DNA of 64,000 nucleotides from Dawidia cretensis (GCF_018598175.1 NZ_JAHESE010000028.1:1-64000), one strand, 5' to 3'; shown: positions 7,545-17,078, counted from the stretch's first letter. The notes: generated by a model not told the origin, from the letters alone. Numbers and translations are program-made.

Positions 7545-9119
7545 ATGAATGACTTTGAAAAACCATTCCGGGATGCGCTGACAGACCTGGAAGTTACGCC
7601 GCCCGAGGGTGGGTGGCCCCCTATTGAAGCGGCGCTCGACCGTAGCGGATTTGACTACCGCCTGTATGGTTTGTTGCTGTTACTGCTGTTGTTGATCGGC
7701 CTCGGCTCGTTGGTGTCGTACCATGTGGCGACGCATGCTGTCGGGCAGCAGCGTGCTGCTACGGAGGCGCAACACGCCGCGTCTTCGGAGGCGACTTCGT
7801 TAGCGCCGTCCGCCGTGGTGAGTAATAATGTTGAAGTACCTTGTGACGATACCACGTTGGCAACCGGTGTGTCGGCGGATGCTGAAAATCATCGTGTACT
7901 CGCGGCGGATAACACGGGGTCTATACCGGATTCTACCGTAGAGGTTGCCTGTACGCATCTGGTTGACGCCGGCGAAGTATATGTGGACACCATGATGAGC
8001 AATGATCTGGCCCGGCAACGGTCTGTTGCTATTGACGCTACACGCAACCGCGTGATCCGCCGTAATCACGATAATCAACCGCTACATCCCCGAAGGGAGA
8101 CGGCGCGTACGTCGCGTGAGCAGAAAAATGATGACGGAGAAGAAAACAGAGAAGGCAGGGGGCTTCTTGCACGCAATTCCGATCGACCGGGCAAAGCTAT
8201 ACAGGTTCGGCGCGAAGATAGGCGCACACGCGGTAAGGGTGTTCGCTATGGTGAAGTTATCGAAGTCGATAGTGTTGTCCATGGGCTCAATGGTCCGCCA
8301 ATGCCATTCCGTAAAAGAAATACACCTCAGGCTGCTCTGTTGGCGCTCACGTCGCTTGACAAGCTGAAACGTATTCATGCGGAGGAGAAGAAACCGAAAG
8401 TTTCTGAAAGCGATTCTGTTGAGGAAAAGAAACGCGCGGAACGTGCGCTGAGCAAATGGTCGCTTCAATTTCAAGCAGGAGCGAATTATACCTTTAAGAA
8501 AATGGATCCTGCGAAGGATCTTTACTACGTTACCGGTCTAAATAATAAAAACCAGGCGTCGTGGCGCAATGCGGGCTACCAGGTTAGTGTTACTGCACGT
8601 TACCCGCTGGCGCGGCGTACGATGCTGACGACCGGTATTTCGTGGAACATGCTGCAAGAGCACACCGATTATAACTATTATAATATTATTGCCGACAGTG
8701 TGGAGGTGCAGCATATTGCCGATAAATCGATTGAAGTCAATGCTTATTCCAGGGTTCGTCGCAATGATGTGACCAATACGCTCCACTATCTTGGCGTGCA
8801 TCTGGGTGTAATTCAGCAGGTGACGTTTTTGCGGCATGAGCGGAATATACTACTCGCGCTGCATGTTAACCGGCAGGTGGCGGCAACTAATCGCACACTT
8901 AATGCGGGGCATCGCTTTGCTGTAAATGATCTGCGGATTGCGTTGCGGGCTGGGTTAGAGAATCGGGTAGTGTTGTCGCGTCATCATGTGCTTACATTGA
9001 CGCCGTTCCTGGAGCAGTCGTTTGGGTCGGTATACTCGGAAAAGAGTGTTTATACTTTGCGGCCTATTCAGGTGGGATTGGATGTGGGGTTGGTGTTGCC
9101 GTTTTATAAGCGGCGTTAG
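7545..9119 (+). CDS. Membrane protein with anti-sigma-like N-terminus and beta-barrel-like C-terminus
   Basis: A 524-residue protein, taking ATG at 7545; an alternative at 7518 overlaps the sigma gene. The N-terminus FEKPFRDALTDLEVTPPEGG matches the short cytoplasmic region common in Bacteroidota proteins encoded after ECF sigma genes. One membrane helix follows (LYGLLLLLLLLIGLGSLVSY, about 41-60). A long, polar, charge-rich linker (about 70-290) comes next. The last 200 residues have alternating aromatic/polar strands (LQFQAGANYTF, YQVSVTARYPL, QVGLDVGLVLPFYKR) like an outer-membrane barrel. The likely role is partner or sensor for the adjacent sigma factor. How one chain could span inner membrane and barrel is unclear. 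Confidence 0.6.
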   Translation: MNDFEKPFRDALTDLEVTPPEGGWPPIEAALDRSGFDYRLYGLLLLLLLLIGLGSLVSYHVATHAVGQQRAATEAQHAASSEATSLAPSAVVSNNVEVPCDDTTLATGVSADAENHRVLAADNTGSIPDSTVEVACTHLVDAGEVYVDTMMSNDLARQRSVAIDATRNRVIRRNHDNQPLHPRRETARTSREQKNDDGEENREGRGLLARNSDRPGKAIQVRREDRRTRGKGVRYGEVIEVDSVVHGLNGPPMPFRKRNTPQAALLALTSLDKLKRIHAEEKKPKVSESDSVEEKKRAERALSKWSLQFQAGANYTFKKMDPAKDLYYVTGLNNKNQASWRNAGYQVSVTARYPLARRTMLTTGISWNMLQEHTDYNYYNIIADSVEVQHIADKSIEVNAYSRVRRNDVTNTLHYLGVHLGVIQQVTFLRHERNILLALHVNRQVAATNRTLNAGHRFAVNDLRIALRAGLENRVVLSRHHVLTLTPFLEQSFGSVYSEKSVYTLRPIQVGLDVGLVLPFYKRR

Positions 9120-9129
9120 GCGCGTTGCG

Positions 9130-10227
9130 TTATAGCGTCGCCAGGAATAAAATGAAGGCTATTATGCCCACGACGAGGAGTATGATTTTTATGGCGCTGT
9201 ACGGGCGTTCGCCCTGCACTTCGCCGGTGCGGGCATTGATAATAAATTGATATACTTTGTTGTTGTAGCGGTAGGCGCTGATCCAGACCGGGAGGAGTAC
9301 GTGTTTGAAGCTTGGGGCGAGGTAGCGGGTGTCGAGGGAGTGGAGCTGTTGCTCGTCGCCGCCGATATCCTGTTTGGCCAAGGCCTGGATTTCGGGCTGC
9401 ATGCGGCCCTGGGCTTCGCTGTAGGCGCTCTTGATGTTTACGACGTTGACTTCCGTGCGGAAGCCCGCCAGGTATTGGTCGTCGTACGATAAGAGCTTTT
9501 TGGTGTCCCAGGGTTCAAGCGCGCGTAATTTATTCTTAGGCAGCGAACGGCTTCCTTCGATGAGCAGGTCGTCAAAGTTATTGCTTACCTGGCCGTGCGC
9601 GGACGACCAGCGTGTGTGCCGTACCTGGCGTGTGCGGGTTTCGGATCTGCCGTTTTCGTGGTGCGTGTAGGATTCCGTGGTATAATAATAGTCACCGCGT
9701 TCACCAGAATAGATCGAGTCTGTTGTGCAGTTGAAGGTCCAGTATGGCAGGTACATGCCGTTGAGCTTGCCGTCGATGTCGGCGTATTTTTTCAGGTCAT
9801 TGGGCGCAAACCACAGGTTCTTAAGCCAGCCGCGGAAGCGCTCCTGGGCTAATGTGGAGTCGAACGAAAACGGCAATATATACTGCGGTTTGTGTATGGC
9901 GGAGGTGGTGCCGTTCTTCACCACCAGGTTGGAGGCGCAGAACGGGCAGGTGTCGGATACAACGTTGGCAGCGAGCGTCGAGGCTCCGCCACAGCTGTTG
10001 CAGCTCACAACGGTCACGCTCACCGTTTCATCGTCTTTCCAGGCTTGGGCCAGGTATTCTTCCAGGTCTGTTTCTACAATGCCGGCGGCGGCGTTGATCT
10101 CGACTTTTGTGCCGCAGTAGGCGCATTCCACATTTGTCGTACCAGGTTGATAGCGCAGCGTGGCGCCGCAATTTGAGCATGTGAGGTCTTTGCTGACCTG
10201 GTTGGTAGGCTCATGAAAGTCACTCAT
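9130..10227 (-). CDS. Zinc-ribbon protein with C-terminal membrane helix
   Basis: A 365-residue protein; ATG at 10227 (MSDFHEPTNQ) was chosen over an upstream frame that overlaps the SPFH gene. Two CxxC pairs near the N-terminus (CSNCGATLRYQ...VECAYCGTK, about 17-40) form a zinc ribbon, and a second set lies at CNSCGG...DTCPFCASN (about 75-98). A central beta-rich region (YLPYWTFNCTTDSIYSGERG) precedes a C-terminal helix IKIILLVVGIIAFILFLATL. Similar proteins are found beside SPFH-domain proteins. The SPFH gene lies immediately upstream (55 bp) on the same strand, so they probably form one complex at the membrane. The biochemical role is unknown. Confidence 0.6.
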   Translation of the reverse strand: MSDFHEPTNQVSKDLTCSNCGATLRYQPGTTNVECAYCGTKVEINAAAGIVETDLEEYLAQAWKDDETVSVTVVSCNSCGGASTLAANVVSDTCPFCASNLVVKNGTTSAIHKPQYILPFSFDSTLAQERFRGWLKNLWFAPNDLKKYADIDGKLNGMYLPYWTFNCTTDSIYSGERGDYYYTTESYTHHENGRSETRTRQVRHTRWSSAHGQVSNNFDDLLIEGSRSLPKNKLRALEPWDTKKLLSYDDQYLAGFRTEVNVVNIKSAYSEAQGRMQPEIQALAKQDIGGDEQQLHSLDTRYLAPSFKHVLLPVWISAYRYNNKVYQFIINARTGEVQGERPYSAIKIILLVVGIIAFILFLATL

Positions 10228-10282
10228 GAAGTAGGTATAACTTCGTTTAAAGAATGGTTCAATAGATTGATGCTTGCCCGTA

Positions 10283-11407
10283 TTACTGTGGTGGCAGCGG
10301 CGGGGGTATAGCACCAAAGAAGTTTGTCAGATCGCCTACCTCGCCGGCCTTTGTCCAGGTGGGCATGCCCTGCTTCCACACGAGCATGTCCCGTGTCAGC
10401 TGCCCCTGCTTTACCATCTGGTCGATGGCCTGCAGGTTGAAGGGGCCTTGCTGCTGGCCGTTGACGGCTACAAAGTACTGTATGCTGGTGGCATTTGGGA
10501 TTGGCGGCGGAGCCTGGTTGAGGTTGGGGGCTTGCGCCTGGTTGGCGTTGGCGTTGTTGAGCGCCTGCGTCATCTGTTGGGCCATGGATAATCCCACACC
10601 GAGCCCCATCATGTCGCTGCCCACGCCACCCGGATTATTGGCGGCTGACTCCAGGGCATTCGCGGCCTGGAATTGCGTATAGGCATTGAGGTTGCCGAGT
10701 ATACCCATGCTGCTGCGTTTATCGAGCGCCTGCTCCACTTCCGGCGGCAGGGAGATATTTTCTACCAGGAATTTGGTGAGCTCCAGGCCGTAGTCGGAAA
10801 ACTCAGTGCCGATCTTGTCAGTCACGATCCCGGAGAACTCATCATAGTTCGCGGCCAGGTCCAGCGCCGGAATTTTACTTTCGCCGATGGTGTCGGTAAA
10901 GCGTGTGAGGATGAGGTTGCGGAGCTGCTCGGATACCTCTTCTGTTGTAAAGTGACCCTGGGTACCGGCGATCTCTTTGATGAATTTGCCGGCATCTTTT
11001 ACTTTCAGCGCAAAGGTGCCGAAGGCACGCAGGCGGATGGGACCAAACTCCTGGTCGCGAACCATGATGGGATTTTTGGTACCCCACTTCTGGTCGATAA
11101 AGTTTTTGGTATTGACAAAGTATACTTCGGCCTTGAACGGGCTGTCGAATCCATATTTCCATCCCTTCAGTGTTGTCAGGATGGGCATGTTTTGTGTTTG
11201 CAGCGTATATCTTCCCGGCTGGAATACATCGGCGATCTGTCCTTCGTTTACAAAGACTGCTACCTGGCTTTCCCGTACGGTGAGCTGCGCGCCATACTTG
11301 ATCTCATTCTGGTAGCGCGGAAAGCGCCACACCATGGTGTTCGGGCTCTCATCGGTCCATTCGATGATGTCAATGAGCTCCGCCTTAAGTTTGTCCCAGA
11401 TAGACAT
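10283..11407 (-). CDS. SPFH-domain protein (YdjI-like) with C-terminal GYF_2 domain
   Basis: A 374-residue protein. Residues about 1-270 are an SPFH/band-7-like domain of the 'virion core protein/YdjI' type (IIEWTDESPNTMVWRFPRYQ, then FVNEGQIADVFQPGRYTLQT). A Gln/Asn/Pro/Ala-rich linker (about 280-315) leads to a GYF_2 domain (IQYFVAVNGQQQGPFNLQAI and a WKQGMPTW motif, about 319-360) and a proline-rich end. In Bacillus subtilis a YdjI-type SPFH protein recruits a PspA-family protein to the membrane under stress; whether this holds here is inference. The zinc-ribbon gene follows on the same strand. Confidence 0.8.
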   Translation of the reverse strand: MSIWDKLKAELIDIIEWTDESPNTMVWRFPRYQNEIKYGAQLTVRESQVAVFVNEGQIADVFQPGRYTLQTQNMPILTTLKGWKYGFDSPFKAEVYFVNTKNFIDQKWGTKNPIMVRDQEFGPIRLRAFGTFALKVKDAGKFIKEIAGTQGHFTTEEVSEQLRNLILTRFTDTIGESKIPALDLAANYDEFSGIVTDKIGTEFSDYGLELTKFLVENISLPPEVEQALDKRSSMGILGNLNAYTQFQAANALESAANNPGGVGSDMMGLGVGLSMAQQMTQALNNANANQAQAPNLNQAPPPIPNATSIQYFVAVNGQQQGPFNLQAIDQMVKQGQLTRDMLVWKQGMPTWTKAGEVGDLTNFFGAIPPPLPPQ

Positions 11408-11567
11408 AGTTCGTAGTTAGAAGGTGAAAGATTTAAAATTAGTAAAAACTTTACCGACTTTGCCGCACGCGGTGGAACACTGGCGGTTAATTTTGTGTTC
11501 TCCAACACCGCGCGACACCGATTTCTACAACCGGGCGCGCTGTACGCGGGAAGCTCTATATTTTTAC

Positions 11568-12176
11568 ATGATTGCACTGATTGCCGGAAGCCTTGTCTTA
11601 AGCGTATTACACGCGCTCATTCCCAACCATTGGCTTCCTGTTCTGGCGATTAGCCGCCGCGAACAATGGTCGCTGAGTCAAACGACGTCGGTTACGCTGG
11701 CGGCGGGACTTGCCCATGCCTTGAGCACCGTCTTGCTTGGCGGCATCATTGCCCTGGCCGGCCGCGCCTTGAGCGACAGCATTGAACCGTTCACCCACTT
11801 CTTTGCGCCGGGTGTGCTGGTCGCGCTGGGCCTCTTTTACGTATATCAACACCATCGTCATAAACATTTTCACCTGCACAGCAAGCCGGTCATTTCACCG
11901 CGCCAGGTGGTGATCAGTCTTGTCATTGCGATGTTCTTTTCGCCGTGCCTGGAAATAGAAGCCTATTTTCTCATGGCGGGCGCCACGGGCTGGTGGTTGG
12001 TGGCTGTGCTGGCGTTGTTGTATACTATTGTAACGGTAAGCGGCATGGTGTTGTGGGTGCGGCTTACGTATCGCGGGCTGGTAAAAATGAACTGGCATAC
12101 GCTCGAGCATAATGCCGGCATCATTACGGGCGTCACCTTGGTGCTCACGGGCATAGCCTCTTTCTTTCTGCACTAA
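11568..12176 (+). CDS. Polytopic membrane protein, UreH/RcnA-like metal transporter family
   Basis: A 202-residue inner-membrane protein with about six helices. ATG at 11568 was chosen because it puts the first helix (MIALIAGSLVLSVLHALIPN) at the start; the upstream frame is unlike protein. HALIPNHWLPV (about 15-25), GLAHALSTVLLGG (about 46-58) and a His-rich cytoplasmic loop YQHHRHKHFHLH (about 92-103) resemble nickel/cobalt efflux (RcnA) and UreH/SfsA-like transporters. FFSPCLEIEAYF is typical of the group. Metal transport is therefore likely, with the ion unknown. Confidence 0.65.
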   Translation: MIALIAGSLVLSVLHALIPNHWLPVLAISRREQWSLSQTTSVTLAAGLAHALSTVLLGGIIALAGRALSDSIEPFTHFFAPGVLVALGLFYVYQHHRHKHFHLHSKPVISPRQVVISLVIAMFFSPCLEIEAYFLMAGATGWWLVAVLALLYTIVTVSGMVLWVRLTYRGLVKMNWHTLEHNAGIITGVTLVLTGIASFFLH

Positions 12177-12191
12177 TCGTTGAACCAGTTG

Positions 12192-12470
12192 TTATAACAC
12201 AATCCGGTCCTTCTCGACGTAGAAGGCCATTTCCTCGCTGGCAGCAGTGAGTTTCAGTACATCGTCGGGGTTTATGGAGATGATCCAGGCGTCGGCAGCT
12301 TCTGCCGTGGGCACGGCGTCCTCCGTTTCTTCCTCTTGCGGCAGCATGGGGCGGATGATCATAATGCCGTTACAGTTCAGATATTGGATTCCAATGGCAC
12401 CCGATAGCCGCCAGTTCGCGTACACTTCGCCGTTAAATTCCAGCAAATCGTCAACATGCAAAACCCTCAT
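12192..12470 (-). CDS. Hypothetical 92-residue protein
   Basis: I do not recognise this gene. It encodes a small acidic soluble protein (DVLKLTAASEEMAFYVEKDR near the C-terminus, an acidic EEETEDAVPTAEAADAW middle) without a signal peptide or Cys motifs. It is divergent from the hypothetical gene at 12581, with an AT-rich region holding two overlapping palindromes between them. Its composition and third-base GC bias match neighbouring genes, which supports it being real. Confidence 0.6.
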   Translation of the reverse strand: MRVLHVDDLLEFNGEVYANWRLSGAIGIQYLNCNGIMIIRPMLPQEEETEDAVPTAEAADAWIISINPDDVLKLTAASEEMAFYVEKDRIVL

Positions 12471-12525
12471 TTTTGAACTGTTTAAGTGTTGCTACAACTT
12501 TCTAAAGAAGGAATATCTAATATTG

Positions 12526-12553
12526 TTAGTTTAATAAAACTAATTTTATTAGT
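12526..12553. promoter_or_regulatory. Two overlapping AT-rich palindromes in a divergent promoter region
   Basis: TTAGTTT-AATA-AAACTAA (12526-12543) and ACTAAT-TTT-ATTAGT (12539-12553) are both perfect and share five bases. They lie between two divergently transcribed small genes, 28 bp upstream of the ATG at 12581. Such geometry suits a homodimeric repressor or activator site. No binding protein can be assigned. Confidence 0.4.
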
Positions 12554-12580
12554 ATTGAGGCGTCTTTACACTAGTAATGT

Positions 12581-12931
12581 ATGAAAAGATTCATAACAAA
12601 CCAGGGATTGCGGAGCATTCCTTCGCATGTAGGCGCGGGCATGCCGGCCATCGCAGAAGCTATTCTGACCGAGCACCGCAACAAGCTCGTGCTGCAGGTG
12701 TATGCTGCATTGGAGAATTATGTCGAATGGACCTTTCATCGCATTCCGACCACCAACCAGGTGTTTTGGATTCGCGAAACGTTGGAGGGAATAAAAGATA
12801 AGAGGGTGAACCTGGAAGAATTGCCGGCGATCTATGAGGAGGTGCAGCGGAGTGATTATGTTGTCGTGCGGGATGAGCCGTTTATCCGCGAGATCAATGA
12901 GGAGATCGCAAAGGTTTTAGTGCAGAATTAA
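12581..12931 (+). CDS. Hypothetical 116-residue protein
   Basis: I do not recognise this gene. It encodes a soluble mostly helical protein (LTEHRNKLVLQVYAALENYV, about 29-48, then IRETLEGIKDKRVNLEELPA, about 64-83) with no signal peptide, Cys motif or membrane segment. The start is ATG at 12581; an ATG at 12577 is in another frame. It is divergent from the hypothetical gene at 12192, with candidate operator palindromes between them. No other context helps. Confidence 0.55.
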   Translation: MKRFITNQGLRSIPSHVGAGMPAIAEAILTEHRNKLVLQVYAALENYVEWTFHRIPTTNQVFWIRETLEGIKDKRVNLEELPAIYEEVQRSDYVVVRDEPFIREINEEIAKVLVQN

Positions 12932-13091
12932 CGCGTGGCGCTTCAATGTAGTGGTTGTCGGCGCTTCGACCGTTAAGACGTAGTTGTTATGTGTTATTAT
13001 ACTGTACGTTGTAGGCAACGACCGTTATTGTTGTGGTTATCAGTTCGACTGTTGAGGGAGTGGTGGGATCTCGGTATGCCAGATCCTACTA

Positions 13092-16000
13092 CTATATTCC
13101 TTTCGCGGCTCCTTGTCGCGAGCTCATGTATTCGGAGGGGCTGATGCCGAATTGTTTGGTGAAATCGCGGCTAAAGTTGGCGGCGACGCTATAGCCTACT
13201 TTTTCGGCTACTTCGTAGATCTTGTAGTCGCCTGTTACCAGCAGCTCGGCGGCTTTCTTCAGTTTTGTTACCATGATGAGCTCGTGGGGGGTGAGGTTGG
13301 TCAGGCCGCGGACTTTGCGGTATAGCGTCTGGCGGCTCATGTTTACTTCGGCGGCGATCATCTCTACGTTGATCTCGGCTTCGCCCATGTTGCGGGTAAT
13401 GATGTCTGTCAGGCGCAGGAGGAAGTTTTCGTCTGTGCGCGAGTATGCCACGGTTTTTATATTTACCAGCGGCGAGGCCGAGAAGTATGATTTGACGTGA
13501 TCGCGGTTTTTGAGCAGGCTGACAATCTGCGCGTTCAGGTGTTGTTGCGAGAAAGGTTTTTCGATATAGGCGTCGGCACCCATTTCCAGGCCTTCAATCT
13601 TGGATTGCAGCGTGTTTTTGGCGGTAAGCAAAATGATGGGAATGTGGCAATGGTCCAGGCTGGACTTGATCTGCCGGCATAATTCAAAGCCGTCCATGAC
13701 GGGCATCATGACGTCGCTGATGATTAGCTGGACCGTGGTGTCGTTGAGTTTGGCGAGCGCTTCCGTGCCGTTGCCGGCAGTGACGATGTTGTATTCGGGG
13801 CTCAGTTCTTTTACCAGGAAGTCGCGGATCTCCTGGTTGTCTTCTACCAGCATGATGGTGCTCAGGCCGCTCTTTTCCACAGAGGCCGGTTTTTCGATGG
13901 TACCGGCGGGGCTGACTTCTTCAAATGATTCGTCGAACAACTGGAATTCTTTCTCCTGGCGGATGGGCAACCTGAGCAAAAAGGCGTTTACGCCACTGTC
14001 CAGGCTTACCTCCAGGCTGCCTTTGTGCAGACGGGTGAGCGACTGTGCCAACGCCAGGCCTATACCTGTGCCTTCGGCCTGTGTGCCGGGCAGGCGGAAG
14101 AATGGCTCGAAGATCTTTTCTTTTTGTGACTCGGGTATGAGCGGACCGTCGTTGGTGACTTGTATCGTAAAGTGTTCGTCGTAGCTGCTGAAGGGCAAGA
14201 TGCTTACGCCGATCTGCTCACGGCCGTATTTAATGGCGTTGCTGAATAAGTTGCTGAGGATTTTTTTGAGTGCCTCCGGATCTACGTAGGCCTGGAAGTA
14301 AATGTTGGGCAGCCGGGTGTCCAGGATCATCTTGCGTTCTTCGGCGGCGGGGCGGAACTGCTGCAGCAACTCGGAGAGAAGGCTGCAGATGTCGGTCTTG
14401 ACAAAGGAAAGGCTAAAGACGTTTCCTTCGGTTTTCCTGAAGTCGAACAGTTGGTTCGAGAGGCTGATCAAACGATTGGTGTTTTTCTCCATAATTTTCA
14501 GGTTGGCTTTTGTCTCGTGATCGAGGCCGGGCTGCTGTAGGATCTTCTCCAGCGGCAGGCTGATCAGCGTTAACGGTGTTTTGATCTCGTGAGCAATGTT
14601 GGTAAAGAATTCAATCTTGGCATTGTACAGCTCTTTGTCTTTTTCGTTTTGGAAAAAGCTCAGACGGGCTTTGTTCTTTTCTTCGGTTTGTTTCTGATAA
14701 CGGATGATGAGGAAGACCAGTGCGGAGGCTCCGAGCAGTACGTATACCACGTACGCACGCTGCGACGCCCACACGGGCGGTTTGATGATGATGTGGAGCG
14801 CTGTGCCTGCAGCGTTGTCGGGTGGGATGCCGTCGGTGAGCGCCCGTACGCGGAACGTATACTCGCCGGGCGAGAGGTCGGTGAAGTATACTTTTCGGTT
14901 GTTGGTGAGGTGTACCCAGTCTTTGTCGAGGCCTTCCATTTTATAGGCATAGCGCGTCATCTGCGGCGCTTCGTACGACAGGGCCGAGAAGTCTACGCTA
15001 AAGGTCGACTGCGTGTGGTTCAGAACGATCTCGTCGGTGTAGGTGATGGATTTCTTGAGCGGCGACCGTGCTTTCCAGATGGGCAGCTCCGCGTTGTTAA
15101 CCTGGATGCCGGTGATGTATACCGGAGGCATATAGGTGTTCTGCACAAAATCTTCGGGGCGAAAGCTGATCAGTCCGTGAACGGAGCCAAAGTAGAGTAC
15201 GCCCTGCGCGTCGCGGTAGGCGGAGTTGTGGTTGAACTGGTTGCTGAGGAGGCCATCTGCCTGAGTATAGACCTGGATCTTGCCCGTAACCGGGTCGATG
15301 CACGCCAGGCCTTTGGAAGTGCTGGCCCACAGGCGCCCGCTGTTATCTTCGAGTACGCGAAAGACCATGTTGCCCGGCATGCCGTCGTGTTCGTTATAGA
15401 GGCTCACGACCCGGTCTTCGGTGAGGTCGTAGTGTGCCAGGCCGGCGTCGGTGGCAACCCAGAACCGGCCGTGGCTGTCTTCGAAGACGCAGTTTATATG
15501 GCTGGTGGGAAGCGATGTCGCGGCATTGGTATGGCGAATGATGCGTAGGTCGCCCGTGGGGCCGTAGCCGGTTACGCCGCGGTGAAAGGTGCTGACCCAC
15601 ACGGTGCCCGCGCGATCTTCATACAGGTTGCTGATGAGGGTGGCATAGGGGAACCATTCGGTGAGCGCGAAGTCGCCTTTGTACGGTGGCTGTAGTACAT
15701 ATAGTCCCGAGCCCGTGCCGGCGTAGATGGTACCGCTGCGCGTGCGCAGCATGGAGTATATAAAGTCGCTGTTGGCGCGGCCCGGCAGGGCGGTATGGAA
15801 ATAGCGCTTTATGACTTTGCGTGTGCTGAGGTCGAAGACATCGAGGCCGTGTTTGAAGGTGCCGATCCAAAGGTGGTTGCCTTCCAGCGCCAGGCCGTGG
15901 ATGTTGTGGTAGCGGATACTGGTGGTGTCGCCGGGGATGGGAGCGTAGTGCGTGAACTCGCCGGTGGCCGTGTCGAGCATGTTGAGGCCGGCGTCTTCGG

Positions 16001-17078
16001 TGCCGATCCACAGGTGACCTTGTCCGTCGGGGGACAGTTCGCGGATGGCGTCGCCCTGGATGGAGTTGGCACCGGGGCGGGTATAATATTTCCGGAAGCG
16101 CGAGCTGGTAGCGGGTACGTAGCTGACGCCGCCAAAGAAGGTGCCTGCCCAAATGCCGTTCTCGCGATCTTTAAAAAGAGAATATACGGCATTGTCGGAA
16201 AGCGAGTATGGGTCGTTGTACTCCTTCTGCAGGTGCGTGACTTTTTGCAGGGCGTGGTCGTAGATATAGATGCCGGCTTCCGTCGCTACCCAATACTCCC
16301 GTTCGGACACGCGCAGGATGTCGCGTACGAAGACCATTTTGCCAAGCAGCGATTGTAACGATGTGGTTTGGCCGGTGCGCGTGTTAAAGAGTAACGGGCC
16401 CTGGTTGGCGCTGCCCACCATAAACTCGTGGTCGTTGATGGGCATGATCTTTTCGATCACGACGTCTTGCTTTGCGCGGCCGGGGTATGTACCGAGGGGG
16501 TATGTTTCGAAGGTGTTGGTGGCCGGTATATATTTTCGCAGGCTGTTGGTGACCTCGGATACCCAGAGGTCGCCGCTGGACGTCACGGCAATGGACGTCG
16601 CCTGTAATTGTTCGAAGCATGTCACGGAGGAGTCGTGGTGTGACACACGGTAAAGATTTTGCGTGCAGATGTACCACAGGTTGCCGTCGGCGTCGCTGTT
16701 GATGCTCAGTACGTCGCCCCCCAGGCATGTGTGAAAGGGATAGAAGCGTTCGAGCATGGCGTCGTACCGGTACAGGCCTTTGCCGGTGCCGACCCACAGG
16801 TTGCCCTGGGCGTCTTCGTGCAGGCAGCGCACCGCATTGCCGCCGAGGCTGTAGGGATCACGGTCGTCGTAGCTGAAGGTTTTGAAGGTGTAGCCGTCGA
16901 AGCGGTTGAGGCCGTCGACAGTGCCAAACCACATAAAGCCCTTGCTATCTTGCATACAGGCATAGACGGTATTGTTGGAGAGCCCCTGTTCCACCTGGTA
17001 ACGGCGGAAATAGTAGAACTGCGCGTACGTTTGCGTAAACGCTGCCAGGAAAAGAACAAATGTGAAGAGCTTCTTCAT
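13092..17078 (-). CDS. Hybrid two-component system (HTCC) sensor/regulator
   Basis: A 1328-residue one-protein phosphorelay that senses glycan breakdown products in the periplasm and activates the adjacent uptake genes. ATG at 17078 gives a clean signal peptide (MKKLFTFVLFLAAFTQTYA). Order of domains: two seven-bladed Reg_prop propellers (about 22-655, repeats such as GLSNNTVYACMQDSKGFMWF), Y_Y_Y (about 690-760), membrane helix (about 775-795), HisKA with IAHEIKTPL (His near 828), HATPase with GTGIGLALAQSL, a receiver domain with ISDVMMPVMDG (Asp near 1122), and an AraC helix-turn-helix at the end (MSRQTLYRKVRGLTNLTPHE). It is divergent from the susC-like gene at 17290. Confidence 0.95.
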   Translation of the reverse strand: MKKLFTFVLFLAAFTQTYAQFYYFRRYQVEQGLSNNTVYACMQDSKGFMWFGTVDGLNRFDGYTFKTFSYDDRDPYSLGGNAVRCLHEDAQGNLWVGTGKGLYRYDAMLERFYPFHTCLGGDVLSINSDADGNLWYICTQNLYRVSHHDSSVTCFEQLQATSIAVTSSGDLWVSEVTNSLRKYIPATNTFETYPLGTYPGRAKQDVVIEKIMPINDHEFMVGSANQGPLLFNTRTGQTTSLQSLLGKMVFVRDILRVSEREYWVATEAGIYIYDHALQKVTHLQKEYNDPYSLSDNAVYSLFKDRENGIWAGTFFGGVSYVPATSSRFRKYYTRPGANSIQGDAIRELSPDGQGHLWIGTEDAGLNMLDTATGEFTHYAPIPGDTTSIRYHNIHGLALEGNHLWIGTFKHGLDVFDLSTRKVIKRYFHTALPGRANSDFIYSMLRTRSGTIYAGTGSGLYVLQPPYKGDFALTEWFPYATLISNLYEDRAGTVWVSTFHRGVTGYGPTGDLRIIRHTNAATSLPTSHINCVFEDSHGRFWVATDAGLAHYDLTEDRVVSLYNEHDGMPGNMVFRVLEDNSGRLWASTSKGLACIDPVTGKIQVYTQADGLLSNQFNHNSAYRDAQGVLYFGSVHGLISFRPEDFVQNTYMPPVYITGIQVNNAELPIWKARSPLKKSITYTDEIVLNHTQSTFSVDFSALSYEAPQMTRYAYKMEGLDKDWVHLTNNRKVYFTDLSPGEYTFRVRALTDGIPPDNAAGTALHIIIKPPVWASQRAYVVYVLLGASALVFLIIRYQKQTEEKNKARLSFFQNEKDKELYNAKIEFFTNIAHEIKTPLTLISLPLEKILQQPGLDHETKANLKIMEKNTNRLISLSNQLFDFRKTEGNVFSLSFVKTDICSLLSELLQQFRPAAEERKMILDTRLPNIYFQAYVDPEALKKILSNLFSNAIKYGREQIGVSILPFSSYDEHFTIQVTNDGPLIPESQKEKIFEPFFRLPGTQAEGTGIGLALAQSLTRLHKGSLEVSLDSGVNAFLLRLPIRQEKEFQLFDESFEEVSPAGTIEKPASVEKSGLSTIMLVEDNQEIRDFLVKELSPEYNIVTAGNGTEALAKLNDTTVQLIISDVMMPVMDGFELCRQIKSSLDHCHIPIILLTAKNTLQSKIEGLEMGADAYIEKPFSQQHLNAQIVSLLKNRDHVKSYFSASPLVNIKTVAYSRTDENFLLRLTDIITRNMGEAEINVEMIAAEVNMSRQTLYRKVRGLTNLTPHELIMVTKLKKAAELLVTGDYKIYEVAEKVGYSVAANFSRDFTKQFGISPSEYMSSRQGAAKGI

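Noticed and set aside
14589-15548. 319-codon open frame on the plus strand
   Set aside because: It is antisense to the HTCC gene; it is Val-rich and has no domain features.
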